Below are positions 1 through 9,812 of a stretch of DNA of 64,000 bases, one piece after another. The position numbers and the translations under genes were made by a program. Source of the stretch: Marisalimonas marina (GTDB lineage Bacteria > Pseudomonadota > Alphaproteobacteria > Puniceispirillales > Marisalimonadaceae); NCBI GenBank assembly GCA_038131365.1, contig JAYPPH010000003.1, forward strand, positions 310,001 through 374,000. The letters are read 5' to 3'. Under the pieces are notes generated by a model. It saw nothing but the letters and a program-made list of their open reading frames with translations. It did no database searches and was not told the DNA's origin. How positions within the stretch are numbered: position 1 is the first letter of the stretch; each line of letters starts with the position of its first letter.

Positions 1-1185
1 AATTGGCTAAAAATCAATTCTAAAGAAGAAATTGTATACCAATCTTCACGATTAAATTCACATATTAAAGTAGCTTACGAACTTTTAGAAAAAGGTTATG
101 CTTATAAATGTTATCTAAGCACTGATGAATTACAAGAATTAAGAAATAAAAGCAGGGAAAAAGGTATACCAATAAAATCTCCCTGGAGAAACAAATCAAC
201 TAATGATTTAAATGAAAATTATGTGATAAGACTTAAAATGCCCACTGAGGGGTCAACAATAATTAATGATTTAGTACAAGGAGAAGTTTCTGTTAAAAAT
301 GAAATATTAGATGATATGGTAATACTGAGATCTGATAATACACCTACATATATGTTGTCTTCTGTTGTAGATGATTATGAAATGGGAGTAACTCATATAA
401 TTAGAGGTGATGATCATTTAAATAACGCATTCAGACAAATTCAAATTATTAAATATATGAGCTGGAAAGAGCCATTTTATGCACATATTCCTTTAATTCA
501 TGGAACAGATGGATCAAAATTATCCAAAAGACATGGGGCAACTAATGTATTTGAATACAATATTATGGGTTACCTTAGTCATGCAATGTTTTCTTATTTA
601 CTTCAACTTGGTTGGTCATCAAACAATGAAGACGATTATCAAATATCTAGGGCAGTTAAACTATTTGATATTAAAAAAATTAATAAATCACCATCGAAGT
701 TTGATATAAAAAAACTAAATAATATTAATAGTAAATTCCTTAAAGAACTTGAAATAAGTGAAGTATTTGATTTGGTTTCTAAATCTTTTAACCTTAATCT
801 AAATCAACTAGAAAAAAATAGACTTTTAGGATTATTACCTGAGTTATTAAAAAGAGTTAATTTATATACAGAAATCCGTGATGATATAGAGTGGATTACA
901 AATAAAGATTTTATTTGTAAAGAAGAGTTACATAAAGAAACTTTGGAAACTAACAGTATAATGTTCAAAGAAATAAGTTTGTTACTAAAAAATTGCACTT
1001 GGTCAAAAGATAAGATTGATATTACTTTAAAAGAATATATTGTTGATAAAAATCTTAAATTTAAAGATATTGGTTATCCTCTTAGAATCGCTTTAACAGG
1101 CAAGCCGAATGCTCCAGATTTAGTATCTGTTATTTACGAACTTGGTTGTGAAATTGTTATAAATCGATTAAATTATCAATATTGA
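1..1185 (+). CDS. gltX: Glutamyl-tRNA synthetase, 3' part (5' end outside window)
   Basis: The enzyme charges tRNA(Glu) with glutamate (class I aminoacyl-tRNA synthetase) in the cytoplasm. The reading frame is open from base 1, so the N-terminus with the HIGH motif lies outside the window; 394 residues remain of a family that usually has about 470. The KLSKRHG motif that closes over ATP is encoded near 514-537, preceded by the family motif RGDDHLNN. The C-terminal part is the helical anticodon-binding domain ending in a typical LTGKPNAPDL stretch. It is followed after 37 bases by gltA on the same strand. The ATG at 223 is internal, not the start. Identification is secure. Confidence 0.95.
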   Translation, partial: NWLKINSKEEIVYQSSRLNSHIKVAYELLEKGYAYKCYLSTDELQELRNKSREKGIPIKSPWRNKSTNDLNENYVIRLKMPTEGSTIINDLVQGEVSVKNEILDDMVILRSDNTPTYMLSSVVDDYEMGVTHIIRGDDHLNNAFRQIQIIKYMSWKEPFYAHIPLIHGTDGSKLSKRHGATNVFEYNIMGYLSHAMFSYLLQLGWSSNNEDDYQISRAVKLFDIKKINKSPSKFDIKKLNNINSKFLKELEISEVFDLVSKSFNLNLNQLEKNRLLGLLPELLKRVNLYTEIRDDIEWITNKDFICKEELHKETLETNSIMFKEISLLLKNCTWSKDKIDITLKEYIVDKNLKFKDIGYPLRIALTGKPNAPDLVSVIYELGCEIVINRLNYQY

Positions 1186-1222
1186 TTAAGTTTATAAATC
1201 TTCAAATTTTATAGGTAAAAAC

Positions 1223-2506
1223 ATGTCTGAAAATAAAATTGTATTTAATGGTAAAGAACTAGAATTAAACAAATTAGATGGGACCATAGGACCATCAGTT
1301 TTAGACATTAGGTCCCTATACGGGGATTTAGGCGTTTTCACATATGATCCAGGCTATGGTTCAACTGGATCATGTGAATCAGGTATAACATATATTGATG
1401 GTGAAAAAGGTATATTGTTACATAGAGGATATCCAATAGATCAACTTGCAGATAAGAGTAGCTTTCTAGAAGTTGCTTACCTTTTACTAAATGGTGAGCT
1501 TCCAAAAAAACCAGAAAAAGAAGAATTTGAAAATGCTATCACCCTTCATACTATGGTGCACGAACAATTAATAAATTTTTATAGAGGTTTTAGACGTGAT
1601 GCTCATCCAATGGCTATCATGGTTGGTGTTGTAGGTGCTCTATCAGCGTTTTATCCAGACTCAACAAATATTAATGATCCATATGAAAGATTGGTGTCTT
1701 CAAGAAGACTTATAGCTAAGATTCCAACAATCGCTGCGATGGCATATAAATATTCGCTAGGACAGCCATTTAATTATCCTCAGAATGACTTAAATTACGC
1801 AGAAAACTTTTTGCACATGTTGTTTTCTGTTCCTGCAGAAAAATACAAAATTGACCCAATAATTGCAAAAGCAATGGATAAAATTTTAATACTTCATGCT
1901 GATCATGAACAAAATGCCTCAACGTCTACAGTCAGAATTTCAGGGTCGTCAGGTGCCAACCCATTTGCGTGTATTGCAGCAGGAATTGCATCATTATGGG
2001 GACCAGCTCATGGTGGAGCAAATGAAGCAGTTTTAAAAATGTTATCTGAAATAGGAAATGTTAAAAATATTGGTGAATATATTAATAAGGCCAAAGATAA
2101 AGATGATCCATTCAGACTTTTTGGTTTTGGACATAGAGTCTATAAAAATTATGACCCAAGAGCATCGGTGATGAGAGTTTCTTGTCATGAGGTATTAGAT
2201 TTATTAGGCATTAAAAATGAGCCTTTATTAGAAATAGCCATGGAATTAGAAAAAATTGCTTTAAATGATGAGTATTTTATTGAGAAAAAACTCTACCCTA
2301 ATGTTGATTTTTATTCTGGTATTATTTTAAAGGCAATGGGATTTCCTACCGATATGTTTACTGTTTTATTTGCAGTAGCAAGAACTGTAGGATGGGTTGC
2401 ACAGTGGAATGAAATGATAACTGATCCTGTTCAAAGAATAGGTAGACCTAGACAATTATATACTGGTCATGCTCAAAGAGATTTTGTAGAATTAAATAAA
2501 AGATGA
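1223..2506 (+). CDS. gltA: Citrate synthase (type II)
   Basis: It condenses acetyl-CoA with oxaloacetate to citrate at the entry of the TCA cycle. At 427 residues it matches the hexameric Gram-negative type II enzyme in length. The catalytic triad is visible: His263 in GPAHGGANE, His304 in GFGHRVYKNYDPRA and Asp362 in VDFYSG, almost the same numbering as the E. coli enzyme (264, 305, 362). The start ATG has only a weak purine stretch (ATAGG) upstream. The stop codon abuts the lpxB stop on the other strand with no base between them, so there is no room for a terminator of its own between the genes. Confidence 0.97.
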   Translation: MSENKIVFNGKELELNKLDGTIGPSVLDIRSLYGDLGVFTYDPGYGSTGSCESGITYIDGEKGILLHRGYPIDQLADKSSFLEVAYLLLNGELPKKPEKEEFENAITLHTMVHEQLINFYRGFRRDAHPMAIMVGVVGALSAFYPDSTNINDPYERLVSSRRLIAKIPTIAAMAYKYSLGQPFNYPQNDLNYAENFLHMLFSVPAEKYKIDPIIAKAMDKILILHADHEQNASTSTVRISGSSGANPFACIAAGIASLWGPAHGGANEAVLKMLSEIGNVKNIGEYINKAKDKDDPFRLFGFGHRVYKNYDPRASVMRVSCHEVLDLLGIKNEPLLEIAMELEKIALNDEYFIEKKLYPNVDFYSGIILKAMGFPTDMFTVLFAVARTVGWVAQWNEMITDPVQRIGRPRQLYTGHAQRDFVELNKR

Positions 2507-3715
2507 TTAGTATTTATATGAATTAATAATTTCAATTATTTTTTTGCCTGAATTTTTTGAGAAATTAAATTGATTAATATCACTATAATTCATACTTTTT
2601 ACAATTTTATCAGAGTTGATTGTAAAAAGATGTTTTTTTTCTTTAATTTTATCGATGTATGTTCGTAGTAATTTGTTTATGTTGTTAACTGTACATTTTT
2701 CTTGAAAAAGAAATGGAACAAAGTTTTCACCAACTAAAAAATTAGGAAGGATTACATTTTTAAAATTCACCAACATTCGACCAATTGAAGCACTTATAAT
2801 ATCAGTTTTATAAACAGCTATAGTTGGTATCTTAAACAATGCCAATTCAAGAGTTATTGTTCCACTACAAGCTATAGCAATATCTGCTTCTTTAAGTAAT
2901 TCATAATTATCTTCGAGTATAAACACTTGAATATCATTTTCAGGCTTTAGATTCTTAATTTTGTTTGAAACTTCTTTAAAATGAAATTTGGTTGTTGGTA
3001 TAACCCAACTAATTGAGATTTGTTTATCATTAAATTTTTTTATTAGTGATATAAATTCAGGTAATAAATATCTTATCTCCGTGTCTCTACTTCCAGGTAA
3101 AAGAAAGCATTTAATAGTTTTGCCTCTAATTAAATTATTTTTATTATGATTTATCTTACTATTAGAATTGGTGGATTTTAGAAATTTTTCTATAACAGGA
3201 TTACCTAGATATACACATTCAATACCTAAATTGTGAAAAATTTCTTCTTCTTTTTTGAAAAGACAAAACAAATTGTCGTGTAGATTTTTCCATTTCTTAG
3301 CTCTTGATTTTCCATAAGCCCAAATTGTTGGAGGCACAAAATGAATTAAAGGACATTTAAAACCACTCACTTTGAATGATTTCTTTAGATTTTTAGCTAA
3401 TAAAAATGAAAAACCTTTTGTATCTATAGTTATTACTGCTTCTGGTTTTTCTAACATAATCAGTTTAACTATTTGATCTAAAAGATTTTTAAGTTTTTTA
3501 TAATTTTTGATATAGTTTAAGAAACCAATTATATTAAAATTATTCATATCATATTTTGATACCAACCCCTCTTTTAACATTAAAGGCCCACCAATACCAA
3601 AAAATATCATTTTTTTATCGACTAGTCTTAGACCATTAATCAAAGAAGATCCTATATAATCTCCTGATGGTTCGCCTGCTAATATAAAAACTTTTTTTTC
3701 TTTGTTTGTTGACAT
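2507..3715 (-). CDS. lpxB: Lipid-A-disaccharide synthase
   Basis: It joins UDP-2,3-diacylglucosamine and lipid X to lipid A disaccharide at the inner membrane (glycosyltransferase family 19). The N-terminal signature FILAGEPSGDYIGSSLI is clear, as are VPPTIWAYG and the C-terminal ACSGTITLEL region. I take ATG at 3715 as the start (402 residues); an in-frame TTG at 3724 would add three residues, and neither has a clear Shine-Dalgarno sequence. It is the last gene of the lpxD-fabZ-lpxA-lpxI-lpxB group and follows lpxI after 22 bases. Its stop abuts the gltA stop. Confidence 0.95.
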   Translation of the reverse strand: MSTNKEKKVFILAGEPSGDYIGSSLINGLRLVDKKMIFFGIGGPLMLKEGLVSKYDMNNFNIIGFLNYIKNYKKLKNLLDQIVKLIMLEKPEAVITIDTKGFSFLLAKNLKKSFKVSGFKCPLIHFVPPTIWAYGKSRAKKWKNLHDNLFCLFKKEEEIFHNLGIECVYLGNPVIEKFLKSTNSNSKINHNKNNLIRGKTIKCFLLPGSRDTEIRYLLPEFISLIKKFNDKQISISWVIPTTKFHFKEVSNKIKNLKPENDIQVFILEDNYELLKEADIAIACSGTITLELALFKIPTIAVYKTDIISASIGRMLVNFKNVILPNFLVGENFVPFLFQEKCTVNNINKLLRTYIDKIKEKKHLFTINSDKIVKSMNYSDINQFNFSKNSGKKIIEIINSYKY

Positions 3716-3737
3716 AAAATTCAAAAAATAAATAAAT

Positions 3738-4541
3738 TTATACTGATAAAAGGTTCATTTTGGATTGAGATATCAATGATTTAATCTTGTCTTGATCTAT
3801 AACAATTGTTCCTTGGGAAGATATCACGACAGAACTTATCCCTGTTTTTATACATTCTTTAATTGTATCCAAACCAACAACTGGCAAATCCATCTTCCTA
3901 CTTTGTCCTATTTTTGGAATTTTTACTAATACAGGACCAAACATACTGTTATTATTAGTAATTAGTTTTTTTACTCTTTTTATAAGTAAATTAGTCCCTT
4001 CCAACCCTTCAACTGCATAAATCAAATTTCCACTTACAACTAATGACTGACCAACATCAAACTTTGAAATAGTATTCAGTAAATCAATTCCATAATTTCC
4101 GCTTTTTAATACATATTTTTTAAAATTAAATTCAGAAAATTTGTCACCATAAAAACCTCTTGGGAAAAAACAATTTTTAAAAACTGAATTTATTGGCAGA
4201 ATCTTAAAACCATTAGATTCAAAAAAGTTTTCAATTAACAAAAGAGCATTATTATCTCCAACAGATAATATATCCTTAATCATTCCAAACGCCTTATTAT
4301 CTTGGGGTAAATCTGAATTTTGAGGTCTTTTGAATTTTCCTGCAAAGACAAGATGTGTTACTTTATTTTCTTTTAATGTCTTAAGCCACAATTGAGGGTT
4401 TAATAAAGAGACTGTTCTAGTATTGTTTTGAAATTTTTTTGAATCTGAAAAGCCTTCTATGCACATAACAAATATATCTAGGTTATCTTTAGCAATATAT
4501 ATTGGAAAATTACCACTTCCTGCAATTAAGGCAATTTTCAT
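3738..4541 (-). CDS. lpxI: UDP-2,3-diacylglucosamine pyrophosphatase LpxI
   Basis: It hydrolyses UDP-2,3-diacylglucosamine to lipid X and UMP, the step before LpxB. The 267-residue protein starts MKIALIAGSGNFPIYIA and contains VGDNNALLLIENFFESNGF and the C-terminal DLPVVGLDTI block, all typical of the DUF1009/LpxI family. This is the alphaproteobacterial replacement for the metal-dependent LpxH. Start and the lpxA stop share one base (TAATG), so the two are translationally coupled. Position between lpxA and lpxB confirms the role. Confidence 0.93.
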   Translation of the reverse strand: MKIALIAGSGNFPIYIAKDNLDIFVMCIEGFSDSKKFQNNTRTVSLLNPQLWLKTLKENKVTHLVFAGKFKRPQNSDLPQDNKAFGMIKDILSVGDNNALLLIENFFESNGFKILPINSVFKNCFFPRGFYGDKFSEFNFKKYVLKSGNYGIDLLNTISKFDVGQSLVVSGNLIYAVEGLEGTNLLIKRVKKLITNNNSMFGPVLVKIPKIGQSRKMDLPVVGLDTIKECIKTGISSVVISSQGTIVIDQDKIKSLISQSKMNLLSV

Positions 4542-5341
4542 TAAAATTTATCCATTTTAGGATGAATTAATGGACGGTTTGAATTATCTTCAAGAAAATC
4601 TAATATTTCTCTAATGAGATCGTCTTTTTGAAAATTTTCACTTACTTCGGACAATCTCTCATTAAAAGTTCCCTCAGGAGCAAATAATAGTCTATACACA
4701 TTTCTTAGTTTTTTTATATCGTCTTTACTAAATGATCTTCTTCTTAGGCCTACTAAATTCAATCCACTTAAGTGCCCACGACTACCTATTACTGAGCTAT
4801 ATGGTATGACATCACCGTCTATTGTGGTACCTGCACCAATAATAGCGTGTTTTCCTACTCTACAAAATTGATGAACAGCACTCTGTCCTCCAAGGTATAC
4901 ATAGTCATCAATTTCAACATGACCACCAATTACAGCATTATTAACAAAAACTGTATTGTTACCAACCAAACAATCATGGGCAACATGTGATCCAACCATA
5001 AAAAAATTATTATCACCAATTATTGTTTTCTTTATTCCTAGAAGTGTGCCAGGGTGAATAGTTACATTTTCTCTAAAAATATTGTTATTTCCTATGGTTA
5101 GATCAGTTAACTCACCAGAATATTTCAAATGCTGTGGTTGCAAACCAATAGCGGCAAAAGGATAAAATTCATTTCCTTCTCCAATTTTTGTATTACCATC
5201 AATTATTACATGAGAATGGATAGTTGAATTGTTTTCAATAACAACATTTGGCCCTATTGTAGAATAAGGACCAATTTTGACATGTTCTCCTATGGAAGCT
5301 TTATTATCAACAATAGCTGTAGGATGAATAAAATTTGTCAT
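4541..5341 (-). CDS. lpxA: UDP-N-acetylglucosamine O-acyltransferase
   Basis: First step of lipid A synthesis: transfer of a 3-hydroxyacyl chain from acyl carrier protein to UDP-GlcNAc in the cytoplasm. It has 266 residues with many left-handed beta-helix hexapeptide repeats over about residues 1-190 and a helical C-terminus. The catalytic His is His122 in GSHVAHDC, matching E. coli His125. The start overlaps the fabZ stop by four bases (ATGA). It belongs to the lpxD-fabZ-lpxA-lpxI-lpxB operon. Confidence 0.96.
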   Translation of the reverse strand: MTNFIHPTAIVDNKASIGEHVKIGPYSTIGPNVVIENNSTIHSHVIIDGNTKIGEGNEFYPFAAIGLQPQHLKYSGELTDLTIGNNNIFRENVTIHPGTLLGIKKTIIGDNNFFMVGSHVAHDCLVGNNTVFVNNAVIGGHVEIDDYVYLGGQSAVHQFCRVGKHAIIGAGTTIDGDVIPYSSVIGSRGHLSGLNLVGLRRRSFSKDDIKKLRNVYRLLFAPEGTFNERLSEVSENFQKDDLIREILDFLEDNSNRPLIHPKMDKF

Positions 5342-5817
5342 TTAGCTTTGTCCTGATCTACTAACATTGCAGAAAATTCAGAAGATGCGACTAGATTATT
5401 ATCAACATAAGCTTCACCACTAAACTTATATAAAGATCTTTTATTTGTTAAAAATTTAATTTTTAATTTTAAAATACAACCAGGAGTAACTGGCCTTTTA
5501 AACTTTGCTTTTTCAATACCAGTAAAAAAAACTAACTTATCTTGAGATAATTGACTATCTTCATAGGCAACAAGACAAGCAGCTGTTTGAGCCATTGATT
5601 CAAGAATTAATACTCCTGGCATTACTGGGTATTGCGGGAAGTGACCATCAAAGAAGGGTTCATTAAAAGTGACAGCTTTTATTCCTGTTATTGATTTATT
5701 TAATTCAATATCGGTAACTTTATCAATCAACAAAAAAGGATATCTGTGAGGGATAAGGTTTAAAATATCACGATGGTGTAGGCATTTAACATCACCATTT
5801 TTATCTTTAATTATCAT
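5338..5817 (-). CDS. fabZ: 3-hydroxyacyl-ACP dehydratase FabZ
   Basis: It dehydrates 3-hydroxyacyl-ACP during fatty-acid elongation and competes with LpxA/LpxD for the same acyl-ACP pool, which explains its place inside the lipid A operon. The 159-residue hot-dog-fold protein has the catalytic His59 (DGHFPQYPVMPG) and Glu73 (LILESMAQ). A short N-terminal extension (about 10 residues) precedes the usual start. The start overlaps the end of lpxD by 11 bases and its stop overlaps lpxA by four. Confidence 0.96.
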   Translation of the reverse strand: MIIKDKNGDVKCLHHRDILNLIPHRYPFLLIDKVTDIELNKSITGIKAVTFNEPFFDGHFPQYPVMPGVLILESMAQTAACLVAYEDSQLSQDKLVFFTGIEKAKFKRPVTPGCILKLKIKFLTNKRSLYKFSGEAYVDNNLVASSEFSAMLVDQDKAK

Positions 5818-6859
5818 TAGTCTTAAACTTTCTTTTTTTTAAATTAAGTTTTTGTGAAGCAATAATTTTTTTCCAATCACTTAAATTTTGAGCAGGATTA
5901 CCACCAATAACACTATTTTCAGGGAAAGTGTTAAATACTTTTGAAGCACCAGCTACTATTGAGTTTTCACCAATAGTTACATTATCTTTAATACTTACGT
6001 CCCCAGCTAATGTAACTTTTTTCTTAAGGTTAACTGAACCAGATAAGCCAACTTTACCAGCTAAAATACACAGATCATCAATAATACAATTATGCCCAAT
6101 ATGCACTTGATTATCTATCATAACTGATTTACCTATGACTGTATTTTCAATAAAACCTCTGTCTATCGTACAGTTAGAACCTATACATGTACCCTCTCCA
6201 ATTACTAATCCCCCAATATGAGGCATTAAAGAGGTTTCATAACCATTCGGAACAAAGCCAAACCCAACTTTTCCTAAAACTGAATTTGAAGAGACCTTTA
6301 CTCTATCTTCTAAAATAGAATATTCGATAATAACACCAGGGTAAATTTTACAGTTTTTTCCAATCATACAATTTTGTAAAATACTAACTCTTTCACCAAT
6401 ATATGTGTTATCTCCAATAACAACTCCTTTTTCAATATATGAATAAGGCCCAACATTAACATTTTTACCAATTACTGCGGTATCATCAATTATAGCAGTA
6501 GGATGTATACTAAAATTATCGATTGAAATTTTAGAAGTATGAAGCTCCAAAATTTTTGAAAAACCTAGTTTTGGACTTTCAAATGGAATTTTAATAATAT
6601 TTTTATTAAGAAAACTAATATTTTTTTTTTCTAAAATGCACAAACCTGAAAAAATTTTATTAAAATCATATTGAGTATTGTTTAAAAAAGAGAGTGAGTT
6701 TTCTTTTAAATCTTTAAAAGGAACAAAATCATTTATAAAAATTTCATCAATATTTACATCATTATTAACTTCTAGAAATTCACTCAGAGGAATATTTAAA
6801 ATTTCAAGTATTTCATTTAACTTTATATTAATACTAGAATTTAAAAATGGTTTATGCAT
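5807..6859 (-). CDS. lpxD: UDP-3-O-acylglucosamine N-acyltransferase
   Basis: Third step of lipid A synthesis: N-acylation of UDP-3-O-acylglucosamine. It has 350 residues, with an N-terminal uridine-binding domain (about 1-110) followed by hexapeptide repeats (about 115-320). The catalytic His lies in the VHIGHNCIIDD segment. The C-terminal PENSVIGGNPAQNLSDWKK is typical. It is coupled to fabZ by an 11-base overlap and lies 16 bases downstream of the skp-like gene, so it belongs to the bamA-skp-lpxD-fabZ-lpxA string. Confidence 0.96.
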   Translation of the reverse strand: MHKPFLNSSINIKLNEILEILNIPLSEFLEVNNDVNIDEIFINDFVPFKDLKENSLSFLNNTQYDFNKIFSGLCILEKKNISFLNKNIIKIPFESPKLGFSKILELHTSKISIDNFSIHPTAIIDDTAVIGKNVNVGPYSYIEKGVVIGDNTYIGERVSILQNCMIGKNCKIYPGVIIEYSILEDRVKVSSNSVLGKVGFGFVPNGYETSLMPHIGGLVIGEGTCIGSNCTIDRGFIENTVIGKSVMIDNQVHIGHNCIIDDLCILAGKVGLSGSVNLKKKVTLAGDVSIKDNVTIGENSIVAGASKVFNTFPENSVIGGNPAQNLSDWKKIIASQKLNLKKRKFKTNDN

Positions 6860-6875
6860 TGATTAAATCCAAATT

Positions 6876-7475
6876 TTAATTTTCAGAAGTTATAACAATT
6901 TTTAATGATTTAGTTCTTTCATTAAAGATTTGAAGCACTTCATCAGTTATATCAAGCGATGCGTTGTTGTATAAGAAAACATTTTCTTTTAGAAGCACAA
7001 CATTTATTTTTTTGTTTATAGATACGTTTTTAATTACTTTTGCCAACATGTCTTTAAGGTCATTTTGAATATTTTGAAATGATTTATTTAAAATTAACCT
7101 CTCTTCCTTAAATTGTTTTTGTGTTTTTAATACTTCACTTTTAAATAAATCAATTTTATTTTTATATTCTAAAGTGGATAAGTCTTTTTTCTGTTTTATT
7201 ATGTTTAGTTCTTTATTTTTGAGATATGCTTGTTTTCTTTTTATTTTCTTATTCATTTCATTTTCCAATGAAATAAATTTATCCCCCAAAATTTTCATAG
7301 CATTTGATTTTTTTAAAATAAATCTAAAGTCAACTATACCTATTTTTTCAATTTCAATATTTTGTGATGTTAATATAATATGATTAATATCTAAGTTATT
7401 ATTTTTTAGTTGTAAAAAACCATAATTAGTAGGTTGGTTTATTAAAGAAGATAAAAGCAAGAGATTAATTAACAT
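6876..7475 (-). CDS. skp: Periplasmic chaperone of the OmpH/Skp family
   Basis: Likely holds unfolded outer-membrane proteins in the periplasm on their way to BamA. It is 199 residues with a short hydrophobic N-terminus (signal-like), then IGIVDFRFILKKS, the family's usual first strand, and a long, very Lys/Glu-rich helical region (about 70-150) fitting the coiled-coil tentacles of Skp. Sequence is divergent, so the assignment rests on this architecture and on the position between bamA and lpxD, which is conserved in Proteobacteria. Confidence 0.82.
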   Translation of the reverse strand: MLINLLLLSSLINQPTNYGFLQLKNNNLDINHIILTSQNIEIEKIGIVDFRFILKKSNAMKILGDKFISLENEMNKKIKRKQAYLKNKELNIIKQKKDLSTLEYKNKIDLFKSEVLKTQKQFKEERLILNKSFQNIQNDLKDMLAKVIKNVSINKKINVVLLKENVFLYNNASLDITDEVLQIFNERTKSLKIVITSEN

Positions 7476-7498
7476 AATATAAAATAAAACATTTTAAT

Positions 7499-9769
7499 TT
7501 AAAATCTAGTACCTATTGAAAATTGAAAGTTTTCTTCTTTATCATAATTTTTACTGACAATTGGAAAACCCCATAACATTTGCAATGGACCTACAGGCGT
7601 TGACATTGATAAACCAAATCCATTAGATACTCTTGGCTCCATATCGTCGTAGCCCTGCACTCCATCTTTATAATCAGTACCCCACAGTGATCCAACGTCA
7701 GTAAACAATAACCACTCAAGGCCTGTATCATCAGGAAGCCACTTGTCAGATTTTATTTGAAAAGAGAAGTTATAAAAATTATTTCCACCTACTGATTGAT
7801 CATTTCCGGTATCTCTAGGGCCAACTCCTGCATTATCAAAACCTCTTAAAAAATCTCCACCTAGTGAGAAACGATTTGAAGAGGTAACTTTATCATCAAA
7901 ACCAGTTACAAAGCCTGCTCCAGATTTGAATGACAAAACATAATCCCCATAGTTAACAGGAAAATAATAACCATAATTTACAACTGACTTTAAAAAAGAA
8001 GTATCACCTCCAAGACCAGATAATGTATTAGATAATTTCCAACGATATCCTGATGTTGGGTTAAAAAAACTATCTCTAGTATCGCTTACAATAGAATATG
8101 TAACTGAAGAAGACATTATATCTTTGCCATCTTCACCTGTTATAGAATTGGCTGTAGAAGTTGAGGATGTAGTAGATTTTGACGTTGATAAATTATAGCT
8201 AAAGTTTTGTGAAACATGTTCCTTCTTAAAGCCAATTCCCGCACCAAAACCTTTAGTAACAAATTTAACATCTCCCTTTTCATTTTCTCTTTCTTGATTA
8301 AAGACATTACCTGATAAAGATAGATGTCTATCTAAGAAATAAGGTTCTGTAAACCCTACGTTATAAGTAGATTTTTTATCAGATAAACTAGCTTCTAAAT
8401 TTATTTTATTTCCTTCACCTAGAAAATTATTCTCTCGTAAACCAAAAGTTATATTTGTATTATTTAGTGAAGAATAACCTACACCGAAACTTACAGAACC
8501 AGTATTCATCTCTTGAACATTGATAATTATATCTATCAAGTTATTATCTAAGTTAACTAATTTATAATTAACAGATTGAAAATAGCCCAATCTTTTGAGT
8601 GAGTTGATGGATGATTTCAACTTAGCCATATTAAATGGATCACCTTCAAAAAGTGAAATTTCCCTTCTAATCACACTATCATTTGTGCTTGTATTTCCAA
8701 CTACACCAATTCTATTAATAAATTTTGGAGTACCTTCTGTTATAGAAAATTTGATATTTACTGAATTATTATTTTTTTGAATTGATGACTGAACATTAAT
8801 AAAGTTATAACCTTTATCTTCAAAATAACTTATTAATTCATTCGTAGAAAATTCTAATGCTCTAGAGTTAAAATAATCATTTTCTTTTATAGAAATTTTT
8901 TCTGATAGTAACTTATCATCTTTACTCATTAAAGAAATAAACTCTACATTATTTACCTTATATCTATTACCTTCATTTAATATATAGTTAATATTAAATC
9001 CTGAAATATCTGGTAAGAGATCACCTTTTGCAGAAATTATTTCGAAATCAATATATCCTCTCTCATTATAGAATTTTTTTAACTTTTCTTTATCAAACTC
9101 TAATCTTTCAGGTAAAAATTTATTTGATCCAAAAATCTTATACCAAGCATCTTCTTTGGTTGTAATTATTGACTTTAATTCGGAATTAGAAAAAACTTTA
9201 TTACCTGAAAAATTTATATTTTTAACAACTAGCAATGCACCTTCATTAATTTCAAAATTTAAGTTTACCCTGCCTTCATTCAGATCCTTTTTTTTAATCT
9301 TAATTTCTGCTAAATATCTACCTATTTTTTGGTATTCTGTTTTCATTCGCTCAGTAGCAATGTTTAAATTTTCATTATTAAATATATCTCTTGGCTTTAT
9401 AGATATAATTTCTAAAAGCTGTTCATTTTCAATAAGGTCATTTCCTACAAAAGATATTTCATTTATAATTGGAAATTCTTTTACGGTAATAATTAAAATA
9501 TTATCTTTAACTTCTGTATTAATATTTTCAAAAAATTCAGTTTTATATAAATCTTTTGTAAAGTTATTTAAAACTTCATTTGAAAATTTAGTATCGGGAT
9601 AATTAGGCAGATACTTTAGAATAAATGACTCAGAAAGCCTTTTTTCACCATTTATAATAATTTTATTAATTTTTAAATTATTTTCCTGAGCTACAGTAAT
9701 AAATGAGTAAATAACTAATGATAAAAAAAAGTTTATAATGATTGAAAATTTTAATAATAATCTAGTCAT
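7499..9769 (-). CDS. bamA: Outer-membrane assembly factor BamA
   Basis: Core of the BAM complex that inserts beta-barrel proteins into the outer membrane. It has 756 residues: a signal peptide (about 1-27, ending near TVAQEN), five POTRA domains (about 30-420) and a 16-strand Omp85 barrel (about 430-756) containing the lid-loop type motif SLGGDFLRGFDNAGVGPRD. It ends in Phe (FSIGTRF), the beta-signal of outer-membrane barrels. It sits between rseP (43 bases upstream) and skp, the standard arrangement. Confidence 0.97.
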   Translation of the reverse strand: MTRLLLKFSIIINFFLSLVIYSFITVAQENNLKINKIIINGEKRLSESFILKYLPNYPDTKFSNEVLNNFTKDLYKTEFFENINTEVKDNILIITVKEFPIINEISFVGNDLIENEQLLEIISIKPRDIFNNENLNIATERMKTEYQKIGRYLAEIKIKKKDLNEGRVNLNFEINEGALLVVKNINFSGNKVFSNSELKSIITTKEDAWYKIFGSNKFLPERLEFDKEKLKKFYNERGYIDFEIISAKGDLLPDISGFNINYILNEGNRYKVNNVEFISLMSKDDKLLSEKISIKENDYFNSRALEFSTNELISYFEDKGYNFINVQSSIQKNNNSVNIKFSITEGTPKFINRIGVVGNTSTNDSVIRREISLFEGDPFNMAKLKSSINSLKRLGYFQSVNYKLVNLDNNLIDIIINVQEMNTGSVSFGVGYSSLNNTNITFGLRENNFLGEGNKINLEASLSDKKSTYNVGFTEPYFLDRHLSLSGNVFNQERENEKGDVKFVTKGFGAGIGFKKEHVSQNFSYNLSTSKSTTSSTSTANSITGEDGKDIMSSSVTYSIVSDTRDSFFNPTSGYRWKLSNTLSGLGGDTSFLKSVVNYGYYFPVNYGDYVLSFKSGAGFVTGFDDKVTSSNRFSLGGDFLRGFDNAGVGPRDTGNDQSVGGNNFYNFSFQIKSDKWLPDDTGLEWLLFTDVGSLWGTDYKDGVQGYDDMEPRVSNGFGLSMSTPVGPLQMLWGFPIVSKNYDKEENFQFSIGTRF

Positions 9770-9812
9770 ATTTTTATCTAATATTCACCTTGAAATTATA
9801 ACACATTGAAAT

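Noticed and set aside
9156..9602. 148-codon open frame on the plus strand inside bamA
   Set aside because: Antisense shadow of the conserved POTRA region; no ribosome-binding site, no recognisable protein motif, and bamA is certain.
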